Positions 9,067-18,580 of a stretch of 64,000 bases of DNA are shown in pieces (position 1 is the stretch's first letter; every line of letters starts with the position of its first letter). The notes below the pieces were generated by a model. The model was not told the DNA's origin. It saw only the letters and a program-made list of their open reading frames with translations, and ran no database searches. Source of the DNA: Paenisporosarcina sp050269735 (GTDB taxonomy: Bacteria > Bacillota > Bacilli > Bacillales_A > Planococcaceae); the NCBI RefSeq assembly GCF_050269735.1, contig NZ_JBNNIX010000006.1, forward strand, positions 62,001 to 126,000. The letters run 5' to 3'. Position numbers and translations under genes: made by a program.

Positions 9067-9567
9067 TTATTTTGGAACCTCAACACCATAGGACACCCAC
9101 TCTTCACGCGATGGTCCATAAATCCCTTTCATCGGCAATCCAGCCAATCGCATTAACATGGTCATTTGACCGCGGTGGTGGATTTGGTGTTTTACGAGAA
9201 CGTTTAATGTAGTAGCATTTGTCCATATTTCACCATACATGTCGTGTTTTTCAGAAAGATTGGCATCCGTCCATTGTGAACGAATGGCTTCCTTGAAAGC
9301 CATATTTGCCTGTCTGTACCCAGCAGCAACTTCCGCTGCGGATTCCGGCATTGGCGCATCATGATGCGGTGCTTCAAATACCAATCCAACACGTGACATC
9401 ATTTCGTGTACAGAGACAATGGTATGCCAAGCCAGATAACCTAAAGACCTTTCCCCTTCTTTGACTCTAGCTCCTAGGGAATCATCGTTTAACAAGTCCA
9501 TTATTTGTTGGGTAGAGTCACTTTCGTATGTCCATTCATTTAAGAATTCATCCAGTGTATGGTACAT
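9067..9567 (-). CDS. DinB family protein
   Basis: A 166-residue four-helix bundle of the DinB/YfiT metalloenzyme fold. Metal-ligand histidines are visible in LGYLAWHTIVSVHEM (about residue 48) and LVKHQIHHRGQMTMLMRLAG (about residues 124-143), the typical second motif H-x-x-x-H-H-R-G-Q. Many members act as thiol-dependent transferases (bacillithiol) or are of unknown substrate. It is a single gene with a GGAGGCAACTC ribosome site. Confidence 0.88.
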   Translation of the reverse strand: MYHTLDEFLNEWTYESDSTQQIMDLLNDDSLGARVKEGERSLGYLAWHTIVSVHEMMSRVGLVFEAPHHDAPMPESAAEVAAGYRQANMAFKEAIRSQWTDANLSEKHDMYGEIWTNATTLNVLVKHQIHHRGQMTMLMRLAGLPMKGIYGPSREEWVSYGVEVPK

Positions 9568-9633
9568 GAGTTGCCTCCTTAAGATTATTTACTCTCTTAA
9601 GTATCTTTCGTGAAAATTGGCAAAATCCCTTCC

Positions 9634-10584
9634 TCACGCTTCGATTAATTGCTTTCTTTTTGCTTCAATTTCGGAAAGCTCCGCATCTAATACATTCTTT
9701 TTACCTGCTAAGGAATGCATGACTTTCACGACTTCTTTTACGGTGTTTTGCAAGTTAGCCTGAGACTTGGAAATGCGTGAATGAATGGTCCACTCACTGA
9801 AAATATCATCAAAAAAGTAGTCTGCCATTTTGATAAATTCACCGCGTTCTACGATAAAAGTATTGGCTTCGAGTGCCTGCACATCTTTGACTTCCGTTCT
9901 GAATCGATGGAGCGCCATTTGTGCTTTATGAATCGTGTCTTCCGAATCGTCAATTGCACCGTGCTTCATCGCAGTCACAATCATACCGCCGCCCAAAAAC
10001 GTATCCCAAGTGGAGTAATTGCGTGCGGATTGGAGCTGGCTGATTGCATAAGACAGTAAAACATTTGCTTTACTGCCTGCCTCCCGTGCTTCTTCGATTT
10101 CCCAAAGCATGGTTTGGACAACCGTTTTGCGCTCGTAAAGTTCTTCCATCAGCGCCTTGTCTTTAGGTGAATTTACTTTTAACCACAACTCTTTTTCTTT
10201 CATCAACCGTTGCCAATTCGCATGGAGGTCCCGGAAACGTATATCTGCCAGTTCTTTTCTTATCGTATCTGTTTCAACTTCCAAGTCACGAACCATTTTT
10301 ACAGCTTCGTTCCATTTCAGTTCTACCGAAGCGGCTTCAGCCATTTCCTGATCACGTACATCTTCTTGTGTCCCTTTCCACTTTCTCATCATATTGGAAA
10401 ATGAAAACTCATCTAATTTTGCTACGTCCCGCTGTTCTTTTGTCAGCTTTTTTTCGAACTCATTTCGTTTATGCGTATGCTCCAAAACATCTGTTTGAAG
10501 AGAAGCCAGCTTCTTTTGCAGGCGTTCTTGTTCATTCATTAATAGCTGTAATACCGATTGTCGTTGCTGTAAAGTCGACCACAT
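9634..10584 (-). CDS. Coiled-coil protein of unknown function
   Basis: A 316-residue, charged, mostly helical protein with no signal peptide or membrane segment. Heptad-rich stretches cover residues about 5-70, 90-150 and 270-315; the middle carries a conserved-looking glycine-rich break, TWDTFLGGGMIVTAMKHG (about residues 195-212). I start at the fourth possible codon, ATG eight bases after AAGGGAG. Family not recognised; the pattern resembles Bacillus proteins of unknown function that sit alone in the chromosome. Confidence 0.65.
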   Translation of the reverse strand: MWSTLQQRQSVLQLLMNEQERLQKKLASLQTDVLEHTHKRNEFEKKLTKEQRDVAKLDEFSFSNMMRKWKGTQEDVRDQEMAEAASVELKWNEAVKMVRDLEVETDTIRKELADIRFRDLHANWQRLMKEKELWLKVNSPKDKALMEELYERKTVVQTMLWEIEEAREAGSKANVLLSYAISQLQSARNYSTWDTFLGGGMIVTAMKHGAIDDSEDTIHKAQMALHRFRTEVKDVQALEANTFIVERGEFIKMADYFFDDIFSEWTIHSRISKSQANLQNTVKEVVKVMHSLAGKKNVLDAELSEIEAKRKQLIEA

Positions 10585-10737
10585 TGCCATCACTCCCTTA
10601 CGTTTTATACGAAATTCAAGAGATGAGGTTTCAATTCGTTTGTTTTTTGGGAATTTAGTGAAATGTTGGAACTTTTAAGTTTGTGAAAGAGTCTAATGAT
10701 TAACTATGAAATTTGGAATGGATGGGGCGGGTTTGAG

Positions 10738-11109
10738 ATGAAAAAGTGGATAATTCCAGTAGTTATTCTATGCCTTATTGCGGTGAACGCTGCATTGTCA
10801 ACGAAATTTCATTACCCAGAACTTCCATTTACTAATAAAACTAAGCAAGAAGTAGCGAGACTTGCCACATCATCGGAATTACCGCTTTCCAAAGTAACTC
10901 AGCAAGACGGCTACGTTTGGTTGGTAACGGATGATTCCCTCGATGTTGCAGTTAACTCTCTTAAGCAACGAATGAAAAAGAATGGCTGGAATTTTGTTGA
11001 ACAGTATGGCTCGAGCTATTTGTTTGAAAAGAACAATGAAAAAGTATTTATAGAGAGTGAACAATGGACTGGCAACTTTCTGCTCTTTCAATTGCCTCTT
11101 GGATTTTAA
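10738..11109 (+). CDS. Small anchored or secreted protein, unknown
   Basis: A 123-residue protein with an N-terminal signal or anchor helix (MKKWIIPVVILCLIAVNA) and a small alpha/beta extracytoplasmic part containing paired strands and two short helices (VNSLKQRMKKNGWNFVEQYG). The ATG follows GGGGCGGG by about eight bases; an in-frame ATG at 10696 lacks a ribosome site. A strong terminator follows. No family assigned. Confidence 0.6.
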   Translation: MKKWIIPVVILCLIAVNAALSTKFHYPELPFTNKTKQEVARLATSSELPLSKVTQQDGYVWLVTDDSLDVAVNSLKQRMKKNGWNFVEQYGSSYLFEKNNEKVFIESEQWTGNFLLFQLPLGF

Positions 11110-11127
11110 TCTTGAACTATAGGAAAA

Positions 11128-11163
11128 AAAGCCCTTCGACTGGTTTTTCGAAGGGCTTTCCGT
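11128..11163. terminator. Bidirectional terminator
   Basis: Perfect 12-base stem AAAGCCCTTCGA / TCGAAGGGCTTT with an 8-base loop, between the convergent small secreted protein gene and the MMPL gene. Confidence 0.85.
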
Positions 11164-11167
11164 TTTG

Positions 11168-13768
11168 TTATTTACTCTTTTTAATCCCGAATGGCCACCA
11201 CACGCCGCGATTAAACGATACGGTAATAGCCGGTATGAGTAATGGCAAGACAATTAAGCCGTAAAGCAATAATCCGATGACCACGATTGACGCGATTTGC
11301 ATCAAACTTAGAACACCTGAAGGTATCATGGCACCAAATGTCCCGGCTAAGATAATAGCTGCCGTGATAATGACCGTACCCATTTTGGCCATGGAAATAC
11401 GCATTGCTTCGCGAACGGACAACCCGCCTTCTGCTTCTTCACGGAATCGGTCGAGTAGGAAAATGGAATAGTCGACACCTAGAGCAACCAACATGACGAA
11501 TCCGAAGAATGGCACTGCCCAGCTGATTCCGTCATATCCAAGTAGATTCTCGAAGATCAGTTCGGCAATGGCAATGGACGTAAAGTACGTTAATAACAAC
11601 GAACCAATCATGAACAATGGCATAATCATGGAACGGAATAATATCGTTAAGACGACAAACAAACTGATTAACATAATCATTACCGTACTTGAAAAATCGC
11701 TGGAAGAGATATCAGCCAAATCACTATTTACGCTTGATATACCACCGAATGCAATATTTGCATCTGCAAAAGGTGTTCCTTTAACTTCAGATGCCACTGC
11801 GTTTTTCAAGCGTTGCACCGTTTCGATGGCTTGAGGAGAATATGGGTCATCGGAAAGGACAACTTCCATTTTAATCCCGCGCCCATCGGCAAATGTATAA
11901 CGGTCCAATACTTGAGAAAAATCTTCATTCTCAAGTGTCCCTGCAGGAATATAAAGTCCGGTCTGACGGACACTGTCACTTTCACTCATATTCGTCATCA
12001 TATCGCTGACTTCCGTAAGCCCATCGGCAATTTGTGTAAGACCTTTATTGGACGCTGCAAGTCCTTCCGTTAACTGAGATAGACCTTCACCACTGCCACC
12101 TGCTCCGGCTAGTCCTTGCTGAATCTGTCCGAGTTGGCCACTAATCGCATTTAAAGCACCGACTGTTTGTTGTACATTGCCGGTCCTTTGTAACCCTTGT
12201 GCTGTCAGTGCCAATTGATCGTTTAGCTGACCAAGACCTGACGCGATTTCTCCAAGTCCACCACTATTACCAGCACCAGCCAAGCCGTTTTGAATTTGCT
12301 CCAGACCCGCTCCTATTTCAGTAAGTCCTTCGCGCGCTTTAGTTAATCCATCAGCCATTAAGCCCAGTTGACGGTCAACATATAAGTCTTCGATCATTTC
12401 TCCTGTCGGACGGGTAACCGTACGAATCTTCTCCACGCCTTCGATTTGCTCAAAGCGTTGGCTTAATCTTTCCACATACGGGATCATTTCTTCGTTTGCC
12501 AGCTTTTCATCCGATTCAATAATTACTTGAACAGGCAATGAATCCCCTTTTCCAAAGCCATCTTCAATCGCACGTAATCCTTGAACCGATTCGTAATCAC
12601 TGCCGATTTCATCCACCGTGTTAAATGACAATGAATTATCGTATGTCAGCAACAATGGAACTGTCATAATCGCGACCACCAGCATTGAAAGAACGGGGCG
12701 ATTGACGGAAAGCTTGCTCATCCATACCCATAGTTTGCTATCGTGATGTGCTGCCGATTTTTTAGAAGGCCAGAACAGTTTTTCTTTTAAAACCAACATA
12801 AACACAGGCACAATCGTAAATAGCACGAGCAATAATACGGCAATTCCCACAGCTACAGCTACGGCCGATTTAAAAATCGGGAAATCGGCAAAACCGATAG
12901 CGAAGAATCCGATAAATACGGCCAGCCCACTAATTAGTAATGTACGGCCAGCCGTTTTGTAGGTATTTACAATCGCTTTTTCAACCGCATGACCTGCAGA
13001 TAACTCTTCTTTGTAGCGGCTCAACAATAAAATACAGTAGTCCGTTCCAATCCCGAACAAGATCGCCACTAAGAAAATCTGGGTGTAGTTCGAAACCGGG
13101 AAGCCAAACCAATCTATGAAAAACGCCACAAGTGATTGGCTTAATAAATAAGTAATCCCCACTGCCACTAAAGGAATGAATGGTGTGACAATGGAGCGGA
13201 AAACGGCAAGTAACAATCCAAAAATCAGCACAACCGTAATAATTTCTGTACGCTTTAAGCCTTCTTGTGCACTCTTATTCACATCATTGTTGATAATGGC
13301 TTCACCTGTCACGTAAGCTGTCATGTCTGATGGAATGATGGAATCACGAATTTCTTGTGCAACTTCATTAACTTCTTCATCGGAACCATTCACCGTAATG
13401 GGAATGAGCACTGTTTTTTTATCTTCTGAAACGAGTTGACTCTCAAGCTCTTCACTTTCAACGGGATTTAATACACTGGTCACCGTTTCTGAAAGTGCTG
13501 CGATTTCCTTCCACATATTGACTAATTGCTCACGGTCTTCATCAGTCAGAGTTTTCTCTAGTTGCACAACGACGGAAATCGTTTGGTCACTTTCTCCTGC
13601 GTCCGCAAGCATTCTCGCAGCTTGTTGTGAGGAGGCATTTTCAGACAATTGGAACGAGCCCGCTTCTTCCGCTTGTTTCGTTAAATTCGGGGCAAGGATA
13701 AATAAAAGAATCGTAATGGCAAGCAAGCCAATTGTTATCGGCCATTTCCATTTCAAGATTGTTTTCAT
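11168..13768 (-). CDS. MMPL-family RND transporter (YdfJ-like)
   Basis: An 866-residue membrane protein with two MMPL halves: helix 1 at residues about 13-30, five more helices around 175-330, and the second set around 690-860. Extracellular loop one carries an RND porter-type fold; loop two contains a repetitive glycine-rich stretch (about residues 485-600) of heptad-like G-L-x-x-I/L units that looks like a long helical hairpin, as in YdfJ/MmpL relatives. It likely exports lipids, surfactants or hydrophobic drugs by proton motive force. The ribosome site lies inside the end of the upstream marR gene, so the two are cotranscribed and probably derepressed together by the MarR ligand. Confidence 0.92.
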   Translation of the reverse strand: MKTILKWKWPITIGLLAITILLFILAPNLTKQAEEAGSFQLSENASSQQAARMLADAGESDQTISVVVQLEKTLTDEDREQLVNMWKEIAALSETVTSVLNPVESEELESQLVSEDKKTVLIPITVNGSDEEVNEVAQEIRDSIIPSDMTAYVTGEAIINNDVNKSAQEGLKRTEIITVVLIFGLLLAVFRSIVTPFIPLVAVGITYLLSQSLVAFFIDWFGFPVSNYTQIFLVAILFGIGTDYCILLLSRYKEELSAGHAVEKAIVNTYKTAGRTLLISGLAVFIGFFAIGFADFPIFKSAVAVAVGIAVLLLVLFTIVPVFMLVLKEKLFWPSKKSAAHHDSKLWVWMSKLSVNRPVLSMLVVAIMTVPLLLTYDNSLSFNTVDEIGSDYESVQGLRAIEDGFGKGDSLPVQVIIESDEKLANEEMIPYVERLSQRFEQIEGVEKIRTVTRPTGEMIEDLYVDRQLGLMADGLTKAREGLTEIGAGLEQIQNGLAGAGNSGGLGEIASGLGQLNDQLALTAQGLQRTGNVQQTVGALNAISGQLGQIQQGLAGAGGSGEGLSQLTEGLAASNKGLTQIADGLTEVSDMMTNMSESDSVRQTGLYIPAGTLENEDFSQVLDRYTFADGRGIKMEVVLSDDPYSPQAIETVQRLKNAVASEVKGTPFADANIAFGGISSVNSDLADISSSDFSSTVMIMLISLFVVLTILFRSMIMPLFMIGSLLLTYFTSIAIAELIFENLLGYDGISWAVPFFGFVMLVALGVDYSIFLLDRFREEAEGGLSVREAMRISMAKMGTVIITAAIILAGTFGAMIPSGVLSLMQIASIVVIGLLLYGLIVLPLLIPAITVSFNRGVWWPFGIKKSK

Positions 13769-13771
13769 TCG

Positions 13772-14215
13772 TCAGACTCCATTCATTTTCAAGATTTCTC
13801 TTAACTTGCGGAACGTCACTAAAAATTGGTCAATTTCCTCATCATCCACTTGATTGGACATCAATTTCCCAATGTATTCATGTAATACTCGATCTGATTC
13901 ATTGACAACATCTTCTCCTAAAGAAGTGAGCACAAGAATCTTTTCTCGTTTATCGCCTGAAGGTTTTGTGTCTATCAACTCTTTTTCCATCAATTTTTTT
14001 AAGCGATTGGAAATAGCGCTTTTGTGAACGCCTTGCAAAACTGCGAGGCGACCAGATGTAATTTCTCTTTCTTTGTAAATCAGTTTCAACACTTGAATTT
14101 GTTCGGGTGAATATTCTTTCCATATGGGATCATCCACGCTTCGTATCACACGTTCAGTGCCATATATCAGTACTTCTTCAAAGAGCGATACCGCTTCTCT
14201 TATTCTTTCATCCAT
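13772..14215 (-). CDS. MarR-family repressor of the MMPL exporter
   Basis: A 147-residue winged-helix MarR protein: dimerisation helices at both ends, recognition helix region SGRLAVLQGVHKSAISNRLKKL (split here by about residue 66), and wing KREKILVLTSLGE. It is the first gene of an operon with the exporter, three bases apart. A near-perfect 16-base inverted repeat covers its promoter and ribosome site (14218-14262), which strongly suggests autorepression with a small hydrophobic inducer as exporter substrate. Confidence 0.92.
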   Translation of the reverse strand: MDERIREAVSLFEEVLIYGTERVIRSVDDPIWKEYSPEQIQVLKLIYKEREITSGRLAVLQGVHKSAISNRLKKLMEKELIDTKPSGDKREKILVLTSLGEDVVNESDRVLHEYIGKLMSNQVDDEEIDQFLVTFRKLREILKMNGV

Positions 14216-14217
14216 AA

Positions 14218-14273
14218 TAGTTTACCCCCTAAAACAATAATAGTAGTTTAGGGGGTAAACTATGCAATGTCAA
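14218..14273 (-). promoter_or_regulatory. marR-mmpL promoter and palindromic operator
   Basis: Two perfect 16-base arms, TAGTTTACCCCCTAAA (14218-14233) and its complement (14247-14262), are separated by 13 bases. On the minus strand the promoter is TTGACA (14268-14273), 17-base spacer, TAAACT (14245-14250), so one arm lies in the spacer and over the -10 box, and the other covers the GGGGG ribosome site of marR. A MarR dimer or pair of dimers would block both transcription and translation start. Confidence 0.8.
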
Positions 14274-14333
14274 TTATAGGCTTTTGACAAACTGGTGTGG
14301 TATTTATGTCTTAAGTTTGATCTACAGATAAAT

Positions 14334-14366
14334 AAAAAAATCTCCCCGACAACAACATCGAGGAGA
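14334..14366 (-). terminator. Terminator after the GGDEF gene
   Basis: On the minus strand CTCCTCGA pairs with TCGGGGAG and is followed by seven T residues. Confidence 0.7.
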
Positions 14367-14372
14367 AGAAAA

Positions 14373-15617
14373 TTATGCATAAGCTGGTGATCGTTCACCG
14401 TTTTTAACAACGTGTCTATTGCGACCTTGCTCTTTTGCTTCCAGTAACAGTTGATCAGCATAAATATATGCTCGTTCCATCGGTAATTCTTCTGTCATTT
14501 TATTGAAATACAGACCAAATGACGCACTATATACGATGGATGTATCACTTCCATCAAACTCTACCTCTGCTGGATGAGTATTTACATACGTGCTTACCGA
14601 CTTAAGGAAATCCAGACATTCTACATAACTCCTACCTCTCAAGAAAATCGTGAATTCTTCTCCGCCACTACGGAACACACAATCTTCTTTCTTTGTATGA
14701 GCTTTCAAAACTTCAGCAAAATGTTGAATTACGCGGTCCCCGACTGCATGGTTGTAGTTATCATTGATTTGCTTGAACTTATCAATGTCCGCTACCACAA
14801 TTCCAAGTACTTCATCTGTCCCATTAATTTCGTCCATTTGCTTATCCATCATTGCCCGGTTCGATAAGCCTGTCATGAAGTCTGTGTATGCCATTTCACG
14901 GAAACGATCGCGTTCCAATTCGTTTTGAACCTTTTCCTGATTAGAAACGAAGGATTTACTCACTACGTAATTTAACAGGAATAATCCAATTAACATTTCC
15001 CACTGGTTTTCCATCACAAAATAATATAATAGCGCATTTGTAATGGACAGTTTACCGATATCAAAAAGAGTTATTTTTTTAAGGAACGTCCTCACTTCAG
15101 ACCATGAAGTTATATTTCCATTTAAATAAAAAGCGAATGCCATAAGACACTGACCTTGCCAGCGATTAAGTAACGCGACTAAAAAAAACAGAAGGAAGTA
15201 ACCGAATGGAATCAGTTGCGCGTATGGATAAAGCGAGAAAAAAAGGATAAATCCAACCGTATTGTACAAAACGAACGAACCGATGTTGTAAAGTGTATCG
15301 GTAAATTCATCGGCATCTGCCGTTTTTGTATATTTTCTTTGAAAATAGACGTTAAACCGATGTATGAATTCAAAAATGAACAGGCCGAATGGTCCCGCAA
15401 ATAACGCAAAGGACTGACTATAGGAAATTCCGTAGTCGAAACTACCGGCGCCATTTCCTTGTTGTATTTTTATATTAGAGTAAATCGCAGAAAAGATGAG
15501 ATAAATGGAAATCACAATTAAAAATTTAGTTAGATCTACCTCGAGCGGTGCAAACGATAAACCAACTATTAAACTAGCAATAAATAATGAGACGTCAAAA
15601 ATTTTGTACTTCCACAT
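14373..15617 (-). CDS. Membrane diguanylate cyclase (GGDEF)
   Basis: About 414 residues. Six or so N-terminal membrane helices (residues about 5-190) form a sensory unit similar to MASE/5TM-type domains, then a GGDEF domain from about residue 245. The active-site loop reads FRSGGEEFTIF, i.e. an intact GGEEF, and the metal-binding IVVADIDKFKQINDNYNHAVGD segment is split normally (key residues D in VADID and N in KQIND). It should make cyclic di-GMP. No RxxD inhibitory site is obvious five residues before GGEEF (there HTKKEDCVF). Start set at ATG 15617 with AAGAAGGTG ahead; an upstream in-frame start at 15647 lacks a ribosome site. Confidence 0.9.
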   Translation of the reverse strand: MWKYKIFDVSLFIASLIVGLSFAPLEVDLTKFLIVISIYLIFSAIYSNIKIQQGNGAGSFDYGISYSQSFALFAGPFGLFIFEFIHRFNVYFQRKYTKTADADEFTDTLYNIGSFVLYNTVGFILFFSLYPYAQLIPFGYFLLFFLVALLNRWQGQCLMAFAFYLNGNITSWSEVRTFLKKITLFDIGKLSITNALLYYFVMENQWEMLIGLFLLNYVVSKSFVSNQEKVQNELERDRFREMAYTDFMTGLSNRAMMDKQMDEINGTDEVLGIVVADIDKFKQINDNYNHAVGDRVIQHFAEVLKAHTKKEDCVFRSGGEEFTIFLRGRSYVECLDFLKSVSTYVNTHPAEVEFDGSDTSIVYSASFGLYFNKMTEELPMERAYIYADQLLLEAKEQGRNRHVVKNGERSPAYA

Positions 15618-15864
15618 TCCGTGCACCTTCTTACTTATGAATATCAAAATTATAGCACACGATTTGACAATTGAATGTAAATTCCGAATACTTTTTCTTC
15701 ACTTTATTTTCTGATACCCACCAATTGCGTATTCAAGCGCTATCTTCATTGAAAAAAATTTTTTCTCTCGTGTTTCAAACTATTTTAAGTCGTGCATTCT
15801 TGCAAATATAGACGAAAGCTCACAAATAAAAAACCATAAAAAACACTGACTCCCTTTATACACT

Positions 15865-16575
15865 TCAGTAGGTTATTCCTGAACGCTTTTCTCTAAATAC
15901 CAACCATAAACATACGAATATGAAGAAAGCTACCACTTCAAGGGATACAATGTACCATGGATATGGCCCCAGGAAATCTAGCAAGCTACCGTTAACGGGT
16001 TTCGACCGCAAGAACATATAGTTCCCATCAAATAAGAGATTTAACAAAAACACGATTGGCAGTAATACGTTTAATGCGAGCATCGTTTTGAGAATTCCGC
16101 TAAAAGTAGGACGGTACCCCTTCACCCACGTGAAATATAAAGCCACGAGAACAATCCCTAAGTGCGTGTAGAAAAAGTGGAAGTATCTGAAATGAGGAAA
16201 GCTTAAATCCAAGACTGGTGTAGCGATGGCTTGAAGTGCTCCTCCAATACCTGCATAGAAAACAAAATCATAGACATGCTTATTCCCCGTCCACAATAGA
16301 ACAATGGTCAACAATAAACTGATGCTACACAATTCCAGAGGTAATGAGTTGCTCCAGCTCCACCTTTCTGATTGAAAAAGCCATATATAATACGCGGTAT
16401 CCATCCCCATCAATGACACAGCAAAAAGTCGTTCGTATCGTTGCATTTTTTGAGGTTGAACCGTCCATTTATTTTTAAAAACAACTAACAACACAATTAA
16501 CAGCACCATCCCCACTATAGCGACTACATGGGCGGTGGAAAACATAACGAATGTTTGTCCTTCTTGTTTCAACAT
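15865..16575 (-). CDS. TIGR02206 (YwaF-type) membrane protein
   Basis: A 236-residue integral membrane protein with seven predicted helices. The sequence start with FSTAHVVAIVGM, the segment YYIWLFQSERWSWSNSLPLE and the later PHFRYFHFFYTHLGIVLVALY fit the TIGR02206 family (B. subtilis YwaF). The histidine and glutamate residues within helices are conserved in the family, but no function is established. Single gene. Confidence 0.85.
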   Translation of the reverse strand: MLKQEGQTFVMFSTAHVVAIVGMVLLIVLLVVFKNKWTVQPQKMQRYERLFAVSLMGMDTAYYIWLFQSERWSWSNSLPLELCSISLLLTIVLLWTGNKHVYDFVFYAGIGGALQAIATPVLDLSFPHFRYFHFFYTHLGIVLVALYFTWVKGYRPTFSGILKTMLALNVLLPIVFLLNLLFDGNYMFLRSKPVNGSLLDFLGPYPWYIVSLEVVAFFIFVCLWLVFREKRSGITY

Positions 16576-16630
16576 CGCACTTCCCCATTTCTATCTTTCA
16601 CCAATATACATACATATTCGTTTCTAACTT

Positions 16631-16860
16631 GTGAATTTCCTCGTTTTTGAGTTTGTTTTTCAGATAGAAAAAGGAAGAGACTGGGTAATTGGCGAATATT
16701 ATATGAGTACTTTTTTCGTAGATCCTAACAAAGAATTCGGGGGATTTGAATGCAAATGATGTTTCAGGAAGAACTCGTATTTGAATACATTGAAATGGAT
16801 TGCTGCTGTTTTGATGAAGAGAAAACAAGAGCAACACTAGTGGAGAGGAACATCAAATGA
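16631..16860 (+). pseudogene. Small gene that looks frameshifted
   Basis: Two short reading frames follow one another: 16631-16759 (GTG start, 42 residues, containing RDWVIGEYYMSTFFVDP) and 16750-16860 (ATG after GGGGG, 36 residues, rich in acidic residues). They overlap by ten bases in different frames and read together as one acidic protein of about 75 residues. The second frame overlaps the next gene by ATGA, as real operon genes do. It is either a small gene with a frameshift near 16750 or two small coupled genes. No family recognised. Confidence 0.35.
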
Positions 16861-17093
16861 AAAAGCTCGCGATCATATTATTGGCTTTCGCAACAGTGGC
16901 ACTGACCTTCAGCTTAATTCCATTCTTATTTGACTATCCCTATAGTAATTCCGAGAATTCAGGACCGGCAAATTATTGGGAGTTAATAATTATGATGGCT
17001 TATGAACGTAAGTTTTTACTGCCTGGAATCATAGCGTTGCTAGCAGGATTAATCGTGTTTTACAAACATCGGAAGCACGGGGAAACGCTATGA
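16857..17093 (+). CDS. Small membrane protein, first of a coupled pair
   Basis: A 78-residue protein with a signal-like first helix (MKKLAIILLAFATVALTFSL) and a second helix at about residues 50-68 followed by a basic tail KHRKHGE. GGAGAGG ribosome site. It overlaps both its neighbours by ATGA junctions, so it belongs to a translationally coupled group with the gene at 17090. Family unknown. Confidence 0.65.
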   Translation: MKKLAIILLAFATVALTFSLIPFLFDYPYSNSENSGPANYWELIIMMAYERKFLLPGIIALLAGLIVFYKHRKHGETL

Positions 17094-17386
17094 ACTGGAC
17101 GATGATATTAGTAATTGCGTTGGTAATTGCCTTGACTCGATGGGAGAAAAATGAATTTCATATACAGTCATTTCTAAAGGAATTGCTTGTATTTTGCATT
17201 TCCCTCTACATCATCGGCTTCATTGGAAAAGTTGTAGCAAACTACTTGGATTTTTCATTCTCCCTAAACACTATCCTCTCTGAAACAATGCAACTATGGA
17301 TCGGTGGTTCTCTTTTCTTTTTATTTGCCTGCTTTCTTGCGTTTAAGGGGTGGAGGACAGGAAGTAACATGAAAAAGTTAAGTTAA
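17090..17386 (+). CDS. Small three-helix membrane protein
   Basis: A 98-residue membrane protein with helices at about residues 3-16, 28-48 and 66-86. It starts within the stop codon of the preceding small membrane gene (ATGA) and is followed 31 bases later by the beta-lactamase-fold hydrolase. No family recognised; probably works with its neighbour in the membrane. Confidence 0.65.
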   Translation: MNWTMILVIALVIALTRWEKNEFHIQSFLKELLVFCISLYIIGFIGKVVANYLDFSFSLNTILSETMQLWIGGSLFFLFACFLAFKGWRTGSNMKKLS

Positions 17387-17417
17387 AAGTTTTAGAAAAA
17401 GGAACGGAGGATTTCAC

Positions 17418-18449
17418 ATGAAAAACACGATGACGGAGCGAATTACCTCCATGCATAACGAAAATGATTTTTCTGGTTCAGTTCTGGTACTAGAAAGCGA
17501 GAAAGTTCTTATAGATTGCAGCTTTGGATATGCCAATCGGGCAGAAAAAATAAACAACCAGTCTGGAACAAGGTATGGAATTGCTTCCGGATGCAAACTT
17601 TTCACGGCAATTGCCATCTGCCAATTAGTAGAAGAAAGAAAACTTTCCTTCGAGGCAAAATTGACAGACTGCCTGGATGTAAAGTTTCCTCAGTTTGATG
17701 ACAACGTCACGGTCCACCACTTGCTTACCCATACTTCAGGCGTACCTGATTATTTTGACGAAGAAGTGATGGATGATTTTGAGGAATTGTGGATTAAAAC
17801 GCCAATGTACCATATCAGGAACTTGCAGGATTTCCTTCCTCTCTTCCAAAACGAACCGATGAAAAATTCACCGGGGAAGATTTTCCGTTACAACAATTCC
17901 GGCTATATTTTGCTAGGGTTGATTGTGGAACAGGCAAGTGGACTTTCCTTTACTGACTACGTGGAAGAACATATTTTCAAAAAAGTTGGGATGATTGAAT
18001 CAGGCTATTTTGCTTTTGACTCCCTGCCTGAGAAAACGGCATTAGGATACATCGATCACAAGGATGGTACGTGGAAAACCAACATATACTCCCTACCGGC
18101 AAAAGGCGGCTCGGATGGCGGCGCCTATGTCACCATTACTGATATGGCTCGACTCTGGCAATCTCTTACGAACAATCAAATCCTGAGCAAGGAAATGACC
18201 GATTGCTTGCTTACGGCACATGTTCAAACAAAGGAAAACAGCTTCTATGGTTATGGGATTTGGATTAATAAAGAGGATGTAGACGTAGTCAAGTACCATG
18301 TCATGGGCTATGACCCGGGCGTAAGTTTTCACTCAGCATACTACCCCAAGGATTCCCGCATTGTTGTGGTTTGTTCTAATAAGTCTTCTGGTGCATATAA
18401 AATCATGAACGCCATTGAAGAAGAATGGATAAAAGTGCTTAATCGCTAA
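17418..18449 (+). CDS. Serine beta-lactamase-fold hydrolase (PBP4*-like)
   Basis: A 343-residue class C beta-lactamase/esterase-fold enzyme without signal peptide. Active-site motifs: S-x-x-K as SGCK (about residues 57-60), Y-x-N as YNN (about 156), and the third motif region near GYDPGVSF late in the protein. The fold family includes D-aminopeptidases, esterases and PBP4*; the substrate cannot be told. It may share an operon with the two small membrane proteins upstream, 31 bases away with an AACGGAGGA site. Confidence 0.88.
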   Translation: MKNTMTERITSMHNENDFSGSVLVLESEKVLIDCSFGYANRAEKINNQSGTRYGIASGCKLFTAIAICQLVEERKLSFEAKLTDCLDVKFPQFDDNVTVHHLLTHTSGVPDYFDEEVMDDFEELWIKTPMYHIRNLQDFLPLFQNEPMKNSPGKIFRYNNSGYILLGLIVEQASGLSFTDYVEEHIFKKVGMIESGYFAFDSLPEKTALGYIDHKDGTWKTNIYSLPAKGGSDGGAYVTITDMARLWQSLTNNQILSKEMTDCLLTAHVQTKENSFYGYGIWINKEDVDVVKYHVMGYDPGVSFHSAYYPKDSRIVVVCSNKSSGAYKIMNAIEEEWIKVLNR

Positions 18450-18580
18450 ACAACATTTAAACATGACACCGATACAGGATGGAAATTAGTCAGAAGTTAT
18501 AGCGAAATTACATTTGAACAGGTTATGGGTTGTTGTGGAGTTTTTAGGTTCAAATGGTTGAAAGGAGATATTCATTATTT

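Noticed and set aside
10167..10658. Plus-strand frames across the coiled-coil gene
   Set aside because: Shadows of the 9634-10584 gene; no ribosome site.
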